Below the pieces are notes generated by a model that was not told the origin of the DNA, searched no databases, and was given only the letters and a program-made list of their open reading frames with translations. Shown here piece after piece: positions 25,426-36,779 of a DNA stretch of 64,000 bases. This DNA comes from Pinus tabuliformis. Lineage: Eukaryota > Streptophyta > Pinopsida > Pinales > Pinaceae. The stretch lies in NCBI GenBank assembly GCA_031772625.1, contig CM062813.1, positions 697,386,420 to 697,450,419 on the forward strand, read 5' to 3'. The position numbers and the translations under genes are program-made. Position 1 is the stretch's first letter. Each line of letters begins with the position of its first letter.

Positions 25426-26337
25426 TGTTGGAAAAAGTAACTATGTTCGGTCTTCAATAATGTACTTGAGTCATCATGTAATGTACTTGTCAAAATAATA
25501 AAGAAATGAATTATTATTATTATTATTGTGACTTATTAAAGCATGGGTTTCATGCTTGGGTCACCATGTTCTAGGTCAAAGTCACCATTAAGGACTTCTA
25601 GGATTTATTCCGAGTCTATAGAATTATTGTACATTTAAAGAGACCCTTCTTGGGCTTTTGAATCATGTAAAACGGTTTAGTATTGAGTCAAATATGAATT
25701 ATGGAACCTCTACACCATGTCGGCCTAAGGGAAGATCAAGTCGGCCTAAGACCCTATTCGACCCTACAAGAAGCTTATAATAGGAAGGACATCAAATTCA
25801 TTTGGTTCATCACTTTTCATCAAGTTCGACTTCTCTCTACTGGGGAGAAGTGCGAAGTGGGTAGCTGGGAAAGTCTATTGTCGGGAAGCTGAAGTAAATG
25901 CGAGTTTGGGTGAGTCTAAGGAGTCAAGGGAAATCAAAATTTTGGTGGTGGTCTCTCTCTGTTTCGTGCTCTAGATTGGGAGATCAAAGTCTTCCAAGTT
26001 GGACTACTGCCAGACGCTGCAAGTTGACGTGAGTTACTGGGAAGAGATCGAACTTCTGGAGGCTGACTTGGTGTGGAGGGAAGGTCTGGTCTTGGTCTAG
26101 GGTGAAGAGTCTCAAAGAATACTATTGAAAAGAAGAATTACTTTGATTTGGTTTTCCCCTCGGGGGGGTTTTTCCCTGGCATGTGCCTACATCTTGTGTC
26201 CATTGTTTTATGTACTGCTGCTTTTAGTAATTTCTTGATGAACTAAAGAAAGAAGATATATAGAATCATAATAATAAGACATCACAAGTAATTATCAAGA
26301 TCGAGAAAATCTTTACCGACTTTCTGATTTTCCAACA
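25426..26337 (+). mobile_element. Solo LTR, family B
   Basis: 912 bp, TGTTGGAAAAAG...TTTTCCAACA, flanked by a perfect 5-bp target duplication CATGG (25,421-25,425 and 26,338-26,342). It sits inside the gypsy gag, whose codons rejoin when it is removed. There is no internal region: LTR-LTR recombination has excised the rest. Confidence 0.9.
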
Positions 26338-26903
26338 CATGGGGTGTCTGTGTTTGATGGTGATCCACTCTCCGCAATTGACCACATAGAAAGATTTAAT
26401 GCACATGCTTCAAGAGAGAGGGTTGTTCACCAAGATGTCCTTATGTTATTGTTCATGGGATCTCTTGGTGGTCATAACTCATGGCTCCATGATCATGAAC
26501 CTAGGAGCATCTAATATATTGAAGAGTTCGTGATGGATTTCTTGGACATTTTCAAGTACACCTTGCATTAAACATCCAAGAGGAAGCCTTCATTGAGCAA
26601 CATCAAGACATTGAGAATCTAAGTAATGAGCAGGAAGATGAGTCCTCCTTGGGTCCACATGATGAAAAGGATGTTTTTGAGGACACATGTAGTGGGAAGA
26701 ATGACTCTATGGAAAGTGAAGTTGAGATTAACCTTACCTTTTTTAGGGATAGTACTCCCAATGATTCTCCTTCTGAGAACTTTGAGAAAGGTGATCCCAT
26801 TAGCCCCTTAGAAGATGACATGGAAGATTATTTCCATATTGAAAAAGAGATATGGGAAGTTGTTGGTCCTTAATTTGACTGTGCTCCCATTTATGACACC
26901 GAT

Positions 26904-28171
26904 AGGGATCCGCCACCAATCCTTCGACGAAACCGCGGATCAGAAAATCGGATCTGCGGTTCCTCCTTTTTTTGGTGCTTCCTGCAAATTGGATTCATGG
27001 GGGCCCTATCCGCGGTTTCTACTACCCGTACGGATCCGCCACCGATCCTTTGGCGGAACCGCGGATTGGAAAATCAGATCTGCGGTTCCTCCTTTTTTTG
27101 GCGATTCCTGCAAAATTGGATTTGTGGGGGCCTGATCCGCGGCTCCTATTGTTCGATCCGTGGTTCCTATTTCCTGATCCGCAGATCCGGAAAGGATCGG
27201 GTGCGGATTTGTGGAGGTTTGGGCGTGTATCCACCACGGATTGCGAGCGGATCCAAGAGAAGGTGGACGGTTCTGCGGGGCTTTTTTTGTTTTTGGAAAT
27301 TTCGAACTGTTCTATGAGGAACTACACTTTCCGAATACTCCCAAGGTGCCCCTTGATGCTCCCTAGATGCTTCCTAGATGCTCCCTAATGGTAATGTTAA
27401 ATTCTTAAAGTAAAAGTGACATTCTCCTTTATCTTTCATTTCCATCCTTTTACTTAAATTTTTAACATTACCATGAAATGACTCAGGATGTTTGAGAGTG
27501 GTTCCAACCTCATCAAACTTCATATGGAGAAAATAGAATTTCATATCCCATTCAAAATTCAACAGACTTAACAGTTTTCAGGATCAATGGGATTGTGGCG
27601 TTTCATTGGATTATATCATGTATGAGGGCATGTAATCGACATTTAATCAAGAGCAATAAGCCCTATATGTACCCCAGTGTTGGTGTTATTGATTGTTGAA
27701 CTCCTTTGTCATGGCCTTAGCAATTATGTACCCTTCAATCAAGTCAAAATCATTGATCAGGCATGTTAAGCTTTCTCTACCATATTATAAGGCTTGGATT
27801 AAGCTGTTTGATCAAAATTAGGCAATGTTGACTAAAATTCCTATAGAACTGAAGTGGAGGCAAAGGCTAGACAATAGAAGAGGAATCTAGATTGTAGATG
27901 GTTGATGTTGGAATAATTAATCATTGATGTACAATGGATGCCATATCTATCTTGATTTATGTAAAAATGTGCATGCTTTCATGTCATCTACAACTAATTT
28001 GGTATTTTGGATGTTTTTTTAATATAAATGCAAATATATATATATATAGTAGATGCTTCTGAGACGCTTCGCTTCCTAGATTTTTGGAAAATGACGCTTC
28101 CGCATCCCCGCTTCCAAAAAACGTCGTTTCCAAAAAACTTTCCTGTTTCATCGCCGCTTCATGCAACATTG
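26904..28171 (-). mobile_element. Non-autonomous hAT-like element, inverted copy 2
   Basis: The right end (read inward: CAATGTTGCATGAAGCGGCG) and the whole interior match 39,674-40,816 in reverse, including the GATCCGC-rich segment (here 26,905-27,260) and the long block at 27,390-28,060. The left terminal repeat was not found and the flanks show no matching 8-bp duplication, so the left end is lost or altered. It sits in the gypsy gag right after codons for Asp-Thr-Asp. Confidence 0.75.
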
Positions 28172-28738
28172 TGTTGAGGGTGGTCCTCCCTTTCTCCTGG
28201 GTATTATTTATGAGGACATATCTGTCGATACCCTTGGGAAGGAGAATTATCACTTTCCCTTGCATGAAAAGGAGTAGTTGGAGATGATTAACTCTCCTTT
28301 TTGGGAAGACCCTATCTTCGGCAACAAGAATGATAGGATTTATAAGGCCCTTGCTCATACTTACCTTCCTTATGATTCCAGGAGTATATTCAAATCACTT
28401 GAACCTCTAGAGTTGGATTTTTAGGAAAAGGATCTCGTTGAGACTTCACCTTCCCCTTTGCTTTTTCTATTGTTCATCATCTTGAGTCTTCATCAAGTGA
28501 TTCCCTCACCCCTTATCATATGATCTCAACTGAACGTGAGCCCTTTCCCCCTTTTGAGTATAGTGTCAAGGAGGAGCTTCTCATTGATCATACTTTACCT
28601 CCTTGGACACACCCTCAGGACCTTGATCACTCCATGACCTCCCCTCTCTAATGTGACCATCATTATGGGAGACCTATTTCTTGCACCCCTTCTTTCCCTC
28701 ACCCTTTGTTCCCCTCTCATCATAACCTTGTGGCATCT

Positions 28739-31700
28739 CATAGTTGCGGGGGAGCGCCCCCCCCCCCCCCCCCTTCGAACCCGCTCCCGAATCGCGCTCC
28801 GGGCCGGAGCGCGCTCTCAAAAAAAAATTACGCTCCCTGCCCTGTTCGGGAGCGTTTCGGGGAGCGATCGCTCCGTCGCTCCCGGAGCGATTTTTAATGC
28901 CCGGGAGCGATCGCTCCCTGATCGCTCCCGGGTGTAAAAAATCGCTCCGGGAGCGTTTTGACGGGCGCTGGGAGTGATCCGGCGGAAAAAATTTCCGCGG
29001 ACGCCAAAAAAATCATTTTTTTTTTTTTTTTTTTTGGTTTTAAAAGCCCAATGGGCCTAAAAAAATTTCATTGTGACTTCATTGAGCAAGAGTTTGGAGC
29101 AAGAGCAAGAGCAAAGGAGCGAGGAGCAAGTGCCGAGGAGCGAGGAGCAAGTGCCGAGAAGCGAGGAGCAAGCCTGCAGAGGTAAGTAACTTAGTAATTT
29201 AGTTAGTTTAGTTAGTTAGGTATTGATTTAGTTAATTTAATTTAGTTTATTGAGTTTAAAAATCATAAATTTAAATTAAATTAATAAATTAAATTAATTA
29301 ATCCCAATAAATTAAATTAATTTGCAGATTCAAGAATCAAAACCCTACAAACATCAAACACCATGGACCTGGCTATATTTCTTGGCATTTTCCTTTTCCT
29401 GGTCCCTTTTATGGTTATTATGGTGCTAGAGAGTAGGAAATGGAAGGGCCAAACTGAAGAGGGGGATGAAGAAGCTGGAGAAAGTCAAATTGGTAAAAAC
29501 CCCGGTGAGGAGGAGCTGGAGGAGGGTGAACATGACCCTCAAAAAACTAAACAAGACCAAACTCCATTGTGGAAATATGTTAACAGGGCTGAAACAGGGA
29601 GAGGGGGTGGAACCACTAAATTTCATTGCCCCCATTGCAACACTGATTACACAGGTTCATACACCCGTGCTAGAAGACACCTCTGCGGGAAAAGGCCATG
29701 GGATGGAGACAAACAAATAGGAATCAAAACTTGTACAGCGGTGTCAGCGGCGAATAGAGCCAAATACATAAGGGAAGAGGAGGAAGCCCAACACAGATAA
29801 AAAAAATCAAGGGGTTTCTTTGAACCAAGCTCACAATCACAAAGAACTCCTTCAACATCCTCCCAAGGCAGTGGATATGGAGGCACAGGGTCATCATCTT
29901 TAAGGCGTAGAACCATATCAGATTTCCTTGATGAGGGGTGTAGGAATGATGTGGATTAAAAGGTCTACAGGTTTCTCTATGCATGTGGGATACCATTCAA
30001 TGTTCTTCGCTCACCTTATTGGCACGAAATGGTTTCTGCCATAAATGATGCCCCTAAAGGATACAAGAACCCTGGGTATGACAAGGCAAGAATCGTTGGC
30101 CTTGATCATGAAAAAGCAAAACTATCACATTCTTTGAATAGAATGACAAGTTCTTGGACTGACCATGGGGTGTCCATTGTATCTGATGGATGGACAAATG
30201 TAAAAGGCAAGCCATTGATAAGTGTTCTTGCTGTGTCTGTTAGTGGTCCCATCTTTCTAGCTGCACATGATTACTTAGACAAGTTCAAGACCGCCATCAA
30301 CATTGCCGAAGCATTACTTGAAACAATTGAGCGTATTGGCCTATACAATGTCATCCAAGTCATCACTGATAATGCTCCTAATTGTAAGTCAGCGGGAGCA
30401 ATTATTGAGGATAAATACCCCAACATATTTTGGTCTGGATGTTTGGTTCACACATTGAACGTTCTGTTGCATGATATTGTCAAGAACAAAAATGAACAAT
30501 ACCAATGGATTGGTGATTTGTACAAGAAAGGCAAACAAATGATAAAATTTATTACAAATCATAGCAATACCCATGGCCTTTTCCGCAGTCACTCGAGATT
30601 GGAGTTGTTGAAGATTGCGAAGACCAGATTTGGTAGCTATTACCTCACCTTCAAGCGCCTTTTGAAGGTAAGAGAGGCATTAGCTAGCATGGTATCAAGT
30701 CCACATTGGTAGGTATTAAAGGAAAGGGCTACAAATGTCGCTGACATGGCAGGTTTTGAAATGGTGGAGGAGGCCGCTCTTGATGGGCAGTTTTGGACAA
30801 CTGTGAGGCAGGTATTAGATTTCACCAAGCCAATTTATCACATGATTCGGTTTGCAGATACAGACAAACCAGTGATTGGCGAGGTGTATGAGCAAATGGA
30901 TACCATGTTGGGGGAAATAAAAGACATTGTTCATAATAGAGACCCCAACTTGTACAAACTGATTCATGATTGTGTGTGTGAACGGTGGAATAGGCTTAAT
31001 CTTCCACTACATTGCTTGGCGTATATCCTTACGCCAAAATACTACTCTACATCTTGGTTGGGCCAACCTGCTGCAGGGGGTGGGGTTAGGACCACACCCC
31101 ATTTAGATCCAGAAGTAACTAAAGGATATTTGGAAGCATTAGAAAAGTTGGTACCTGACAGGGAGGAATGTGTAGCTGTGCGCCTTGAAATAGGCAGATA
31201 CTTCAGTGGCACTGGTTTGTATGGTAACTTCCATGCAATGGACGACAGAGATAGATTTGATACTCTCACATGGTGGGAAACATATGGCGGGCATGGACTT
31301 TTGCCAAAATTGGCAAAAAAAGTTCTTTCACAGGTTGTAAATACTTCTTCTGCAGAGAGGTGTTGGAGCACCTACAGCTACATACATAATGTGAAAAGAA
31401 ACAGACTCAATGAAAACCGAGCAGAAAGCCTGGTTTATGTGCACTACAACTTGAGGTTGTTGAGTCATTACTGTGATCGGGCTTATGAGGATCCCACATA
31501 TAAAATTTGGGACAATCACCCAGAGGATGACAATTTGGAGGATGGCATTGTACATATTGAAGAACTGGAAGAGGAACTTGTAAGGGATGAAGATGAAGCA
31601 GCTGCAACAGCCATGCCACCTCCACCTCCACCTCCACCATCCAGTAGCAGTGCTCGAGGTCCGAGTCTTGTTCCTTTGCTGTCACCACCTCCATCTACAC

Positions 31701-32556
31701 CCTCACGTGGAGGTTCTAGTTCTGGTCGTCGGTCTGTGCGGGAGACTCCTAGAAGACCACCACGACCTGCTTATACTCCTGGAGACTCTCGTGGCAAGGG
31801 CCACATGTAGATTCTGATTTACAGTTTACTTGTCTTTTTTAGTTTCTATTAGACTTTAGTTTTCATAACTATTGAGTTTTGAGTCCTTGACTCTTGACTC
31901 TTTCATATCATAATGATATTTTTTGTAAACAATATATCACTGTGACAATGAAAATTTGAAGTTTGAAGTTGGGCCTTGGCAATTATAACTCATTGGTAAT
32001 GATGTGAATTATGAATATGATGCTTCGTGAAAGACTAAAGTTGTTTCATTTCATTTCATTATTCATGTTTCATTTTATAAATTTATAACATTTCATATCA
32101 TGTTAACAGTTAGAAGTTAGGATTTAGAAATATTTTAGATATTACTTCTTGTAATGGTTAAACTTAGCTTACAAGTACAACTTTGGTGATCAATGATAAT
32201 AAATGTTATTGAATTTTCAATTTTGAAAGCTTGAAGTTGAAACTTTAAGATTGAATTTGATGAATCATGATTCATGAGACTCAATATGTTGCAGTTGTAA
32301 TACGTATTTTACTAACTTGTGGACATGGTTGATGACGATTATAATTTCTAGATGATTGATGTGATATGGTTCAATGATCAATCTATGTTTTTTTATGTTT
32401 TTTATGTCTAATTCATCATTCTACATGTTTTTGTTGACATATATGTATCAAAAATTAAAAAATATAAAAAATATATATTTTAAAAAAATCGCTCCCGGAT
32501 TCTCTCCCAAACCGGGAGCTTCTGAAAATGGTCGCTCCCGCTCCCAAGCAACATGG
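28739..32556 (+). mobile_element. hAT transposon, copy 1 (complete, inactive)
   Basis: 3.8 kb bounded by GGCATCT direct repeats (28,732-28,738 and 32,557-32,563; seven of the eight bp expected for hAT). The termini read CATAGTTGCGGGGGAGCG and, inward from the right, CCATGTTGCTTGGGAGCG. Subterminal DNA is packed with GGGAGCG/CGCTCCC words, including palindromes of GGGAGCGATCGCTCCC, and a 17-C run (28,757-28,773). It is inserted in the decayed gypsy element. Confidence 0.92.
29363..31810 (+). pseudogene. hAT transposase, copy 1, three nonsense codons
   Basis: An 815-codon frame for a BED-finger hAT transposase, which would cut and join the element ends. In order: an N-terminal hydrophobic segment (about residues 3-22), an acidic linker, a BED-type zinc finger (FHCPHC...ARRHLCG, about residues 88-113), the DUF659/RNase-H-like catalytic part (SDGWTNVKGKPL, then VITDNAPNC and IFWSGC), the C-terminal hAT dimerisation domain (WWETYGGHGLLPKLAKKVL, SSAERCWSTYSYIHN) and a Pro/Ser-rich tail. 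Stops interrupt it at 29,798 (TAA), 29,957 (TAA) and 30,710 (TAG); copy 2 has TCA, TCA and CAG there. A leader intron is predicted at 29,182-29,327 (GAG/GTAAGT...TTTGCAG). It cannot make full-length protein. Confidence 0.92.
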
Positions 32557-33953
32557 GGCATCTACAAAGCATAATATTATAAACAATGATTGTGATAAGA
32601 AGTTCTTAAGAGTGATCATCCATTCCACCATTGTGTTCTTAAAAGGGAAGCCCAAGACTTCTAGAATGACCTATTCTCTTTCTCCTAGGACTTCCCTTTA
32701 CTTTGAGTGGAGATCATGTTTTCTTGCCTCCCACCTGCTTCATCTGCGAGGTGATTATGTCCACATTCGATTTGGGAGTTGTTACATGATTAATCATACT
32801 GATAGGCATATGTACATTGATGTGATGATATGTTGGTTGCACTGGTTTTATGATTACACTTAATATTAGCCTTACTTTATGCATGTTAGGATAGGATGCA
32901 TTGCATGCTCATTTTCTCATTAGGACTAACATCATATGATATTTCTCATGGTAGATTAAATGCATTTAGATTAAATTTGCGTTATATTTTCTTTCTGGTT
33001 GATTTTATGGCCTAACATTAAGCATGTGTGATCATGAGACATTGCGAAAGCATGTTGCCCTTGTATTTTCATCTATTATATGTGCAGGGAATAGGTCTAC
33101 GGTAACCAAGAGATTGCTGGAGTTCTCGTGACCTCCCGTTCGAGTAGCTTCGTCCAATTCTTCGAGAGATCCAGTTGGAGCCAGATGTTACCCACCATTT
33201 TGTGGGTGATATCCCTACGAGAAATTTTTTCTCCAAGATGGTCCTCAGCTGGTAGCCAATAGCCCCTTGCAGCCACCAACTAGCTCGTTGTGCCATTTCT
33301 CCGCCACCTGAGCCAGCCATGTGGTCCCTCACCCATCTGCCATGATCGTATGTTTGAAGGTGGGCCTCCTGAACCTAAAGGTATGCCTTGTCATTTGGTA
33401 ATTGAGTATTGTAGTTTGCTTATCATGGACACTTCTGGGCATAGATTAATGGGTGGATTTGGCGGAAAGAATGGGCTAGGTCCGTGCTTTTGTCCCCTCG
33501 ACCCCCTTTGGATATTAACCTTGGATTCTAGTTCCATGGGATCTCTTTTACTGACCATTTGGTTTTAGGGATGACATTTCATGGGAAACCTTGATTTTGG
33601 TTGCGTGGTCCCGCTCCCTCATCCACATATATTGCCCCCTTTCTAGTCATTATAACCCACCATTTCTCCCACTTGGGTCCACATTCCTCCACTAGGTCCA
33701 CATAGGGTTAGCTTTCCCCTTCCCCTTGCCCACACCTTGGGTCAGCTCTAGAATGATGTCGCAGAGGTTGATGCAGCTAAAAAGAAAAGTAAAAGCATAA
33801 TTGGCTACATTCAATAGGAAACGTACCACAAAATGCAAAAGATGCTGGGACAAACACATTTAGCACGTGGGCAAAAGCTAATACATGAGCTTTACCCTAT
33901 CATCATGACCATCACCCTGGTTCTTACAGGGTCTATGAGTCCCCTTCATCATA
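32557..33953 (+). other. Unassigned, probably decayed gypsy interior
   Basis: Sequence resuming after hAT copy 1. The only open frames are short and match nothing I recognise. By position it should be gypsy internal DNA between gag and the 3' LTR, but I see no protease, RT or integrase motif. Confidence 0.4.
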
Positions 33954-34288
33954 TAGGAACCCATGATTGTCCCAACCCCTAGTGGGCAATGAATTGCCTT
34001 ACTTTAAAAGGGGTTATCCACTTTTATATCTCACACATCATGCTCTTACCCCTTGAGCCCAGAGCAGTTAATTGAAGAAAAATCATAAAAGACAAAAGGC
34101 ATATAAAGAAGGGTGGAAAATAGGAACCCATGATTGTCCCAACCCCTAGTGGGCAATGAATTGCCCCTACTTTAAAAGGGGGTATCCACTGTTATATCTC
34201 ACACATCATGTTCTTACCCCTTGAGCCCTGAGCAGTTAATTGAAGAAAAATCATAAAAGACAAAAGGCATATAAAGAAGGGTGGAAAA
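33954..34288. repeat. 167-bp tandem duplication
   Basis: Two head-to-tail units, 33,954-34,120 and 34,121-34,288, each starting TAGGAACCCATGATTGTCCC and ending GGGTGGAAAA. They differ at only a few positions, so the duplication is fairly recent. Confidence 0.9.
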
Positions 34289-35149
34289 GTCAAGATTGGG
34301 CCACCTCATGTACCACGATTGCTCTCTCCTATACATTATAAACCCAAGTGTGGGCTTCCTTTCTACTAGATACCCTTGTACCCCAACTTGTGGCCTAGGG
34401 ATGCCCCTTCTCATTCCCTTCTCCATTCACCTCTTTATCACATGCCACCACTTTTTAAAGGATGTACCTTGGACATATTATCCCTTTTAAAAGTAGAAAC
34501 CACCTAATGGGATACTTGGTTAACCCCATTTGGAGTTTGGAGACATTAGCATATGCCAAAGTCCATTATGAAAGGGCAAACCATTATGAAGTCCCCACCT
34601 GTGGTCCATGGTTAGTAATCTCTTTTACTCGATTTCTTTGATGACTTGTTGGATTGGAAGGCTACGAGACGCATTGGATTTTATGTCGGATTGCAGGTGG
34701 TCTCTATCTTGGGTTTGGCCTCCCTATACAGGGTCCTAACCTTCCAGAGGGCTACTTTGGCACATGTAGGTTGTGTGTTGATTGCCATGGGCCTCCACAG
34801 TAGTAGATAGCACTCCATGGATCCCCATAAATGTTCAGAGATTGGCCCGAGATTCATTTATTGGACGAGGAAGATGCACCTGGTTCACCTTTTGCCCAAC
34901 CAACCCCACAGATGTACCATGCACCTGGCAGCTGACCCAGGACTTGGAGGGTTATATGGCATCACACACACCATCATCAGAGCCCTTACAGCTGGTCTAC
35001 AAGCATCTTCGAATTACTTGGAGACCCATGAGGTCACGTGTGTGCCCTCACAACCATTGGGAGCACCACAGGTTTATTATGTGGAGAACAAGGGGCCAAC
35101 CCCTTGTCCATTACTTTTGGAAGTCCAACTCATCATTTTGGCACTTATG
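34289..35149 (+). other. Unassigned gypsy-linked sequence
   Basis: No gene recognised. Two overlapping open frames (34,782-35,210 and 34,817-35,194) exist but have no familiar motif. The stretch lies just left of the probable 3' LTR. Confidence 0.35.
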
Positions 35150-36702
35150 GACTTCATTAGGCCTATTAGAGAGCCCAATGACATGCATCATTGATTATTC
35201 AACCTCTTAGGAGGTTTATTATATTATTTATGAGCTAGTTCGGTGGGCTTGTCACCAAAAGTTAGGTTATTAGCACATTATTTTATTTTGGGGATTATGT
35301 AGGCCCAAGAGACTAATTCGAACTCCTAATTAGTGTATAAATACAATTGAGATGAGTTCATTTTCTCATCATCACTTTGTTTGATTGGATCTCTCTTCTC
35401 TTTAGAAAATTTCATACTTTTTTTGGGATGAAGAATTGGAGCATGGATGAATTTTGATGTTTGGATTGGAGTATTTTATCTTGGAGCTTCTTTATTGTCA
35501 AATTGTTGATGGTTGGATATGTTCTATTACATGTAAGTACACACTTTTAATGCTATTCTTGTTTTGCTTTTGTTATATGCATTGAATGGGGTTTTCGCTA
35601 TAATAAGGCTAATTACTGCTTTGCATAATTGCAAATTTGTGGAATTACTGTTTCTATATTGTATCTCTCAATGTTTTGGCCATGTGTGTGGATGAAATCT
35701 GTTAGGGATAATCCCACTGGGGAATTTATATTGATAAGCCATCTCTTTTGCCAAGCGAAGTATAAAATCTTTGAGGTCTCTTCCTCTTGCCTTAAAGGCT
35801 AAGCGAAGTAGTCCTTAAGGTCTCCTTGAACGAAATACAAGTTCCTTTCTCATTATTCTCCTAGACTCCATTCTCCCCAAGGGATTAAGGCACTGGTCCT
35901 CCAATAGGTGATCTCTCAAAGAATACTTTTCTTCACCTTTCCCTCTCTCTTTTAGGTCTAGTCGAGTTGGGTCACTTAGGGCATCGTTTTTTCGACAAAA
36001 TAGCCCAAGAAAAAGTTCAATCTCCTAGCCACTACTGCACTGGTGTGTCCTCAAGGCCTACTCCAATTTTGAAGCCATTCCGACGGTGGAGTGGTGAGAT
36101 AACCCAAGCCGTAGATCCGAAATCAAACTTTGTTGTAGTGTTCCCTAGGCTAGTACCTCATAAGATCAATTTGACACCTTTAAGTGAAAATTCTTGGTTT
36201 GATCCATTCCCTTTCCTTGTCTGGGTTGAGAACATCATTGGTTGCTAGATTCTCCCCCCTTAACCTAAGCTGGGTCCACTTGGTCCCGTGTGGCCCCAGA
36301 ATTTTGAAAAGTCAAATCTTCAAGAACCATTCGTGAAGTCAAGTCCAATAAGGATTTTAGGATTGGGAAACTCCTTTACGAAGCATATTCCTCCAACCCA
36401 ACCCGCAAATCCTCACCTCCTTATCCTAGAAACCCTTGTATCGTGTTTAACAAGTAAGCAGGCTCTATTCTTAACCCCCTTCTAGGAAAAGGATCATTAA
36501 GGTCACTTCACATCCATTGGTTGATTCATCCTTCACAAGTGACTTTCTATATATCGGGTATCCTCCCATAGGTGAAGGTCCATAAAGAGTAGGGAGTCTT
36601 AGCTGAGGTGACAGTGGGCTAAGCCTCTATCGTCGTTTTTTGATCTAGCAGTTGTCCCTTTAGGAGTCCCTTTTATGCCCCCTGCTAGTTTGAGTGATAA
36701 CA
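35150..36702 (+). mobile_element. Probable 3' LTR of the gypsy element
   Basis: The right end (36,498-36,702) equals the 5' LTR remnant at 24,921-25,125. A TATA box (TATAAATA, 35,336-35,343) lies upstream, as expected for the U3/R part of an LTR. The left boundary is not defined; 35,150 is an estimate. Confidence 0.55.
35336..35343 (+). promoter_or_regulatory. TATA box in gypsy LTR
   Basis: TATAAATA in an otherwise mixed context, followed about 30 bp later by ATGAGTTCATTTTCTCATCATC, a plausible transcription start region. This would be the promoter of the retroelement. Confidence 0.45.
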
Positions 36703-36779
36703 AGCTTCACATGAGGTGAAGTCGTTGTTAGGTCGAAAGGGGTTGATCCTAGCGTGAGGCGAGTCATAAGAAGTAGGGA

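Larger units (their letters stand above)
25340..28738 (+). pseudogene. Gypsy gag, interrupted
   Basis: Segments on the plus strand read as a plant Ty3/gypsy Gag: 25,350-25,425 (FPALDIASIPGYPNHVVG), resuming after the solo LTR at 26,343 with SVFDGDPLSAIDHIERF and LLFMGSLGGHNSWL, the conserved retrotransposon Gag core. At 26,580-26,903 an acidic stretch follows (QHQDIENLSNEQEDESS, then EDYFHIEKEIWEVVG). After the next insertion, VEGGPPFLLGIIYEDISVD continues at about 28,175. Gag packages the element RNA. The reading frame has stops (for example near 26,513 and 26,872) and is broken by a solo LTR, a non-autonomous hAT and a full hAT. Beyond 28,400 the frame is too decayed to name domains. Confidence 0.75.

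Noticed and set aside
31407..31817. Frames with Leu/His/Val-rich repeats at the hAT 3' end
   Set aside because: Shadows of the Pro-rich tail codons (CCACCTCCA repeats) of the transposase.
34782..35210. 142-codon plus frame as a real gene
   Set aside because: Two overlapping frames are equally open, with no motif or start context; it lies between gypsy remnants.
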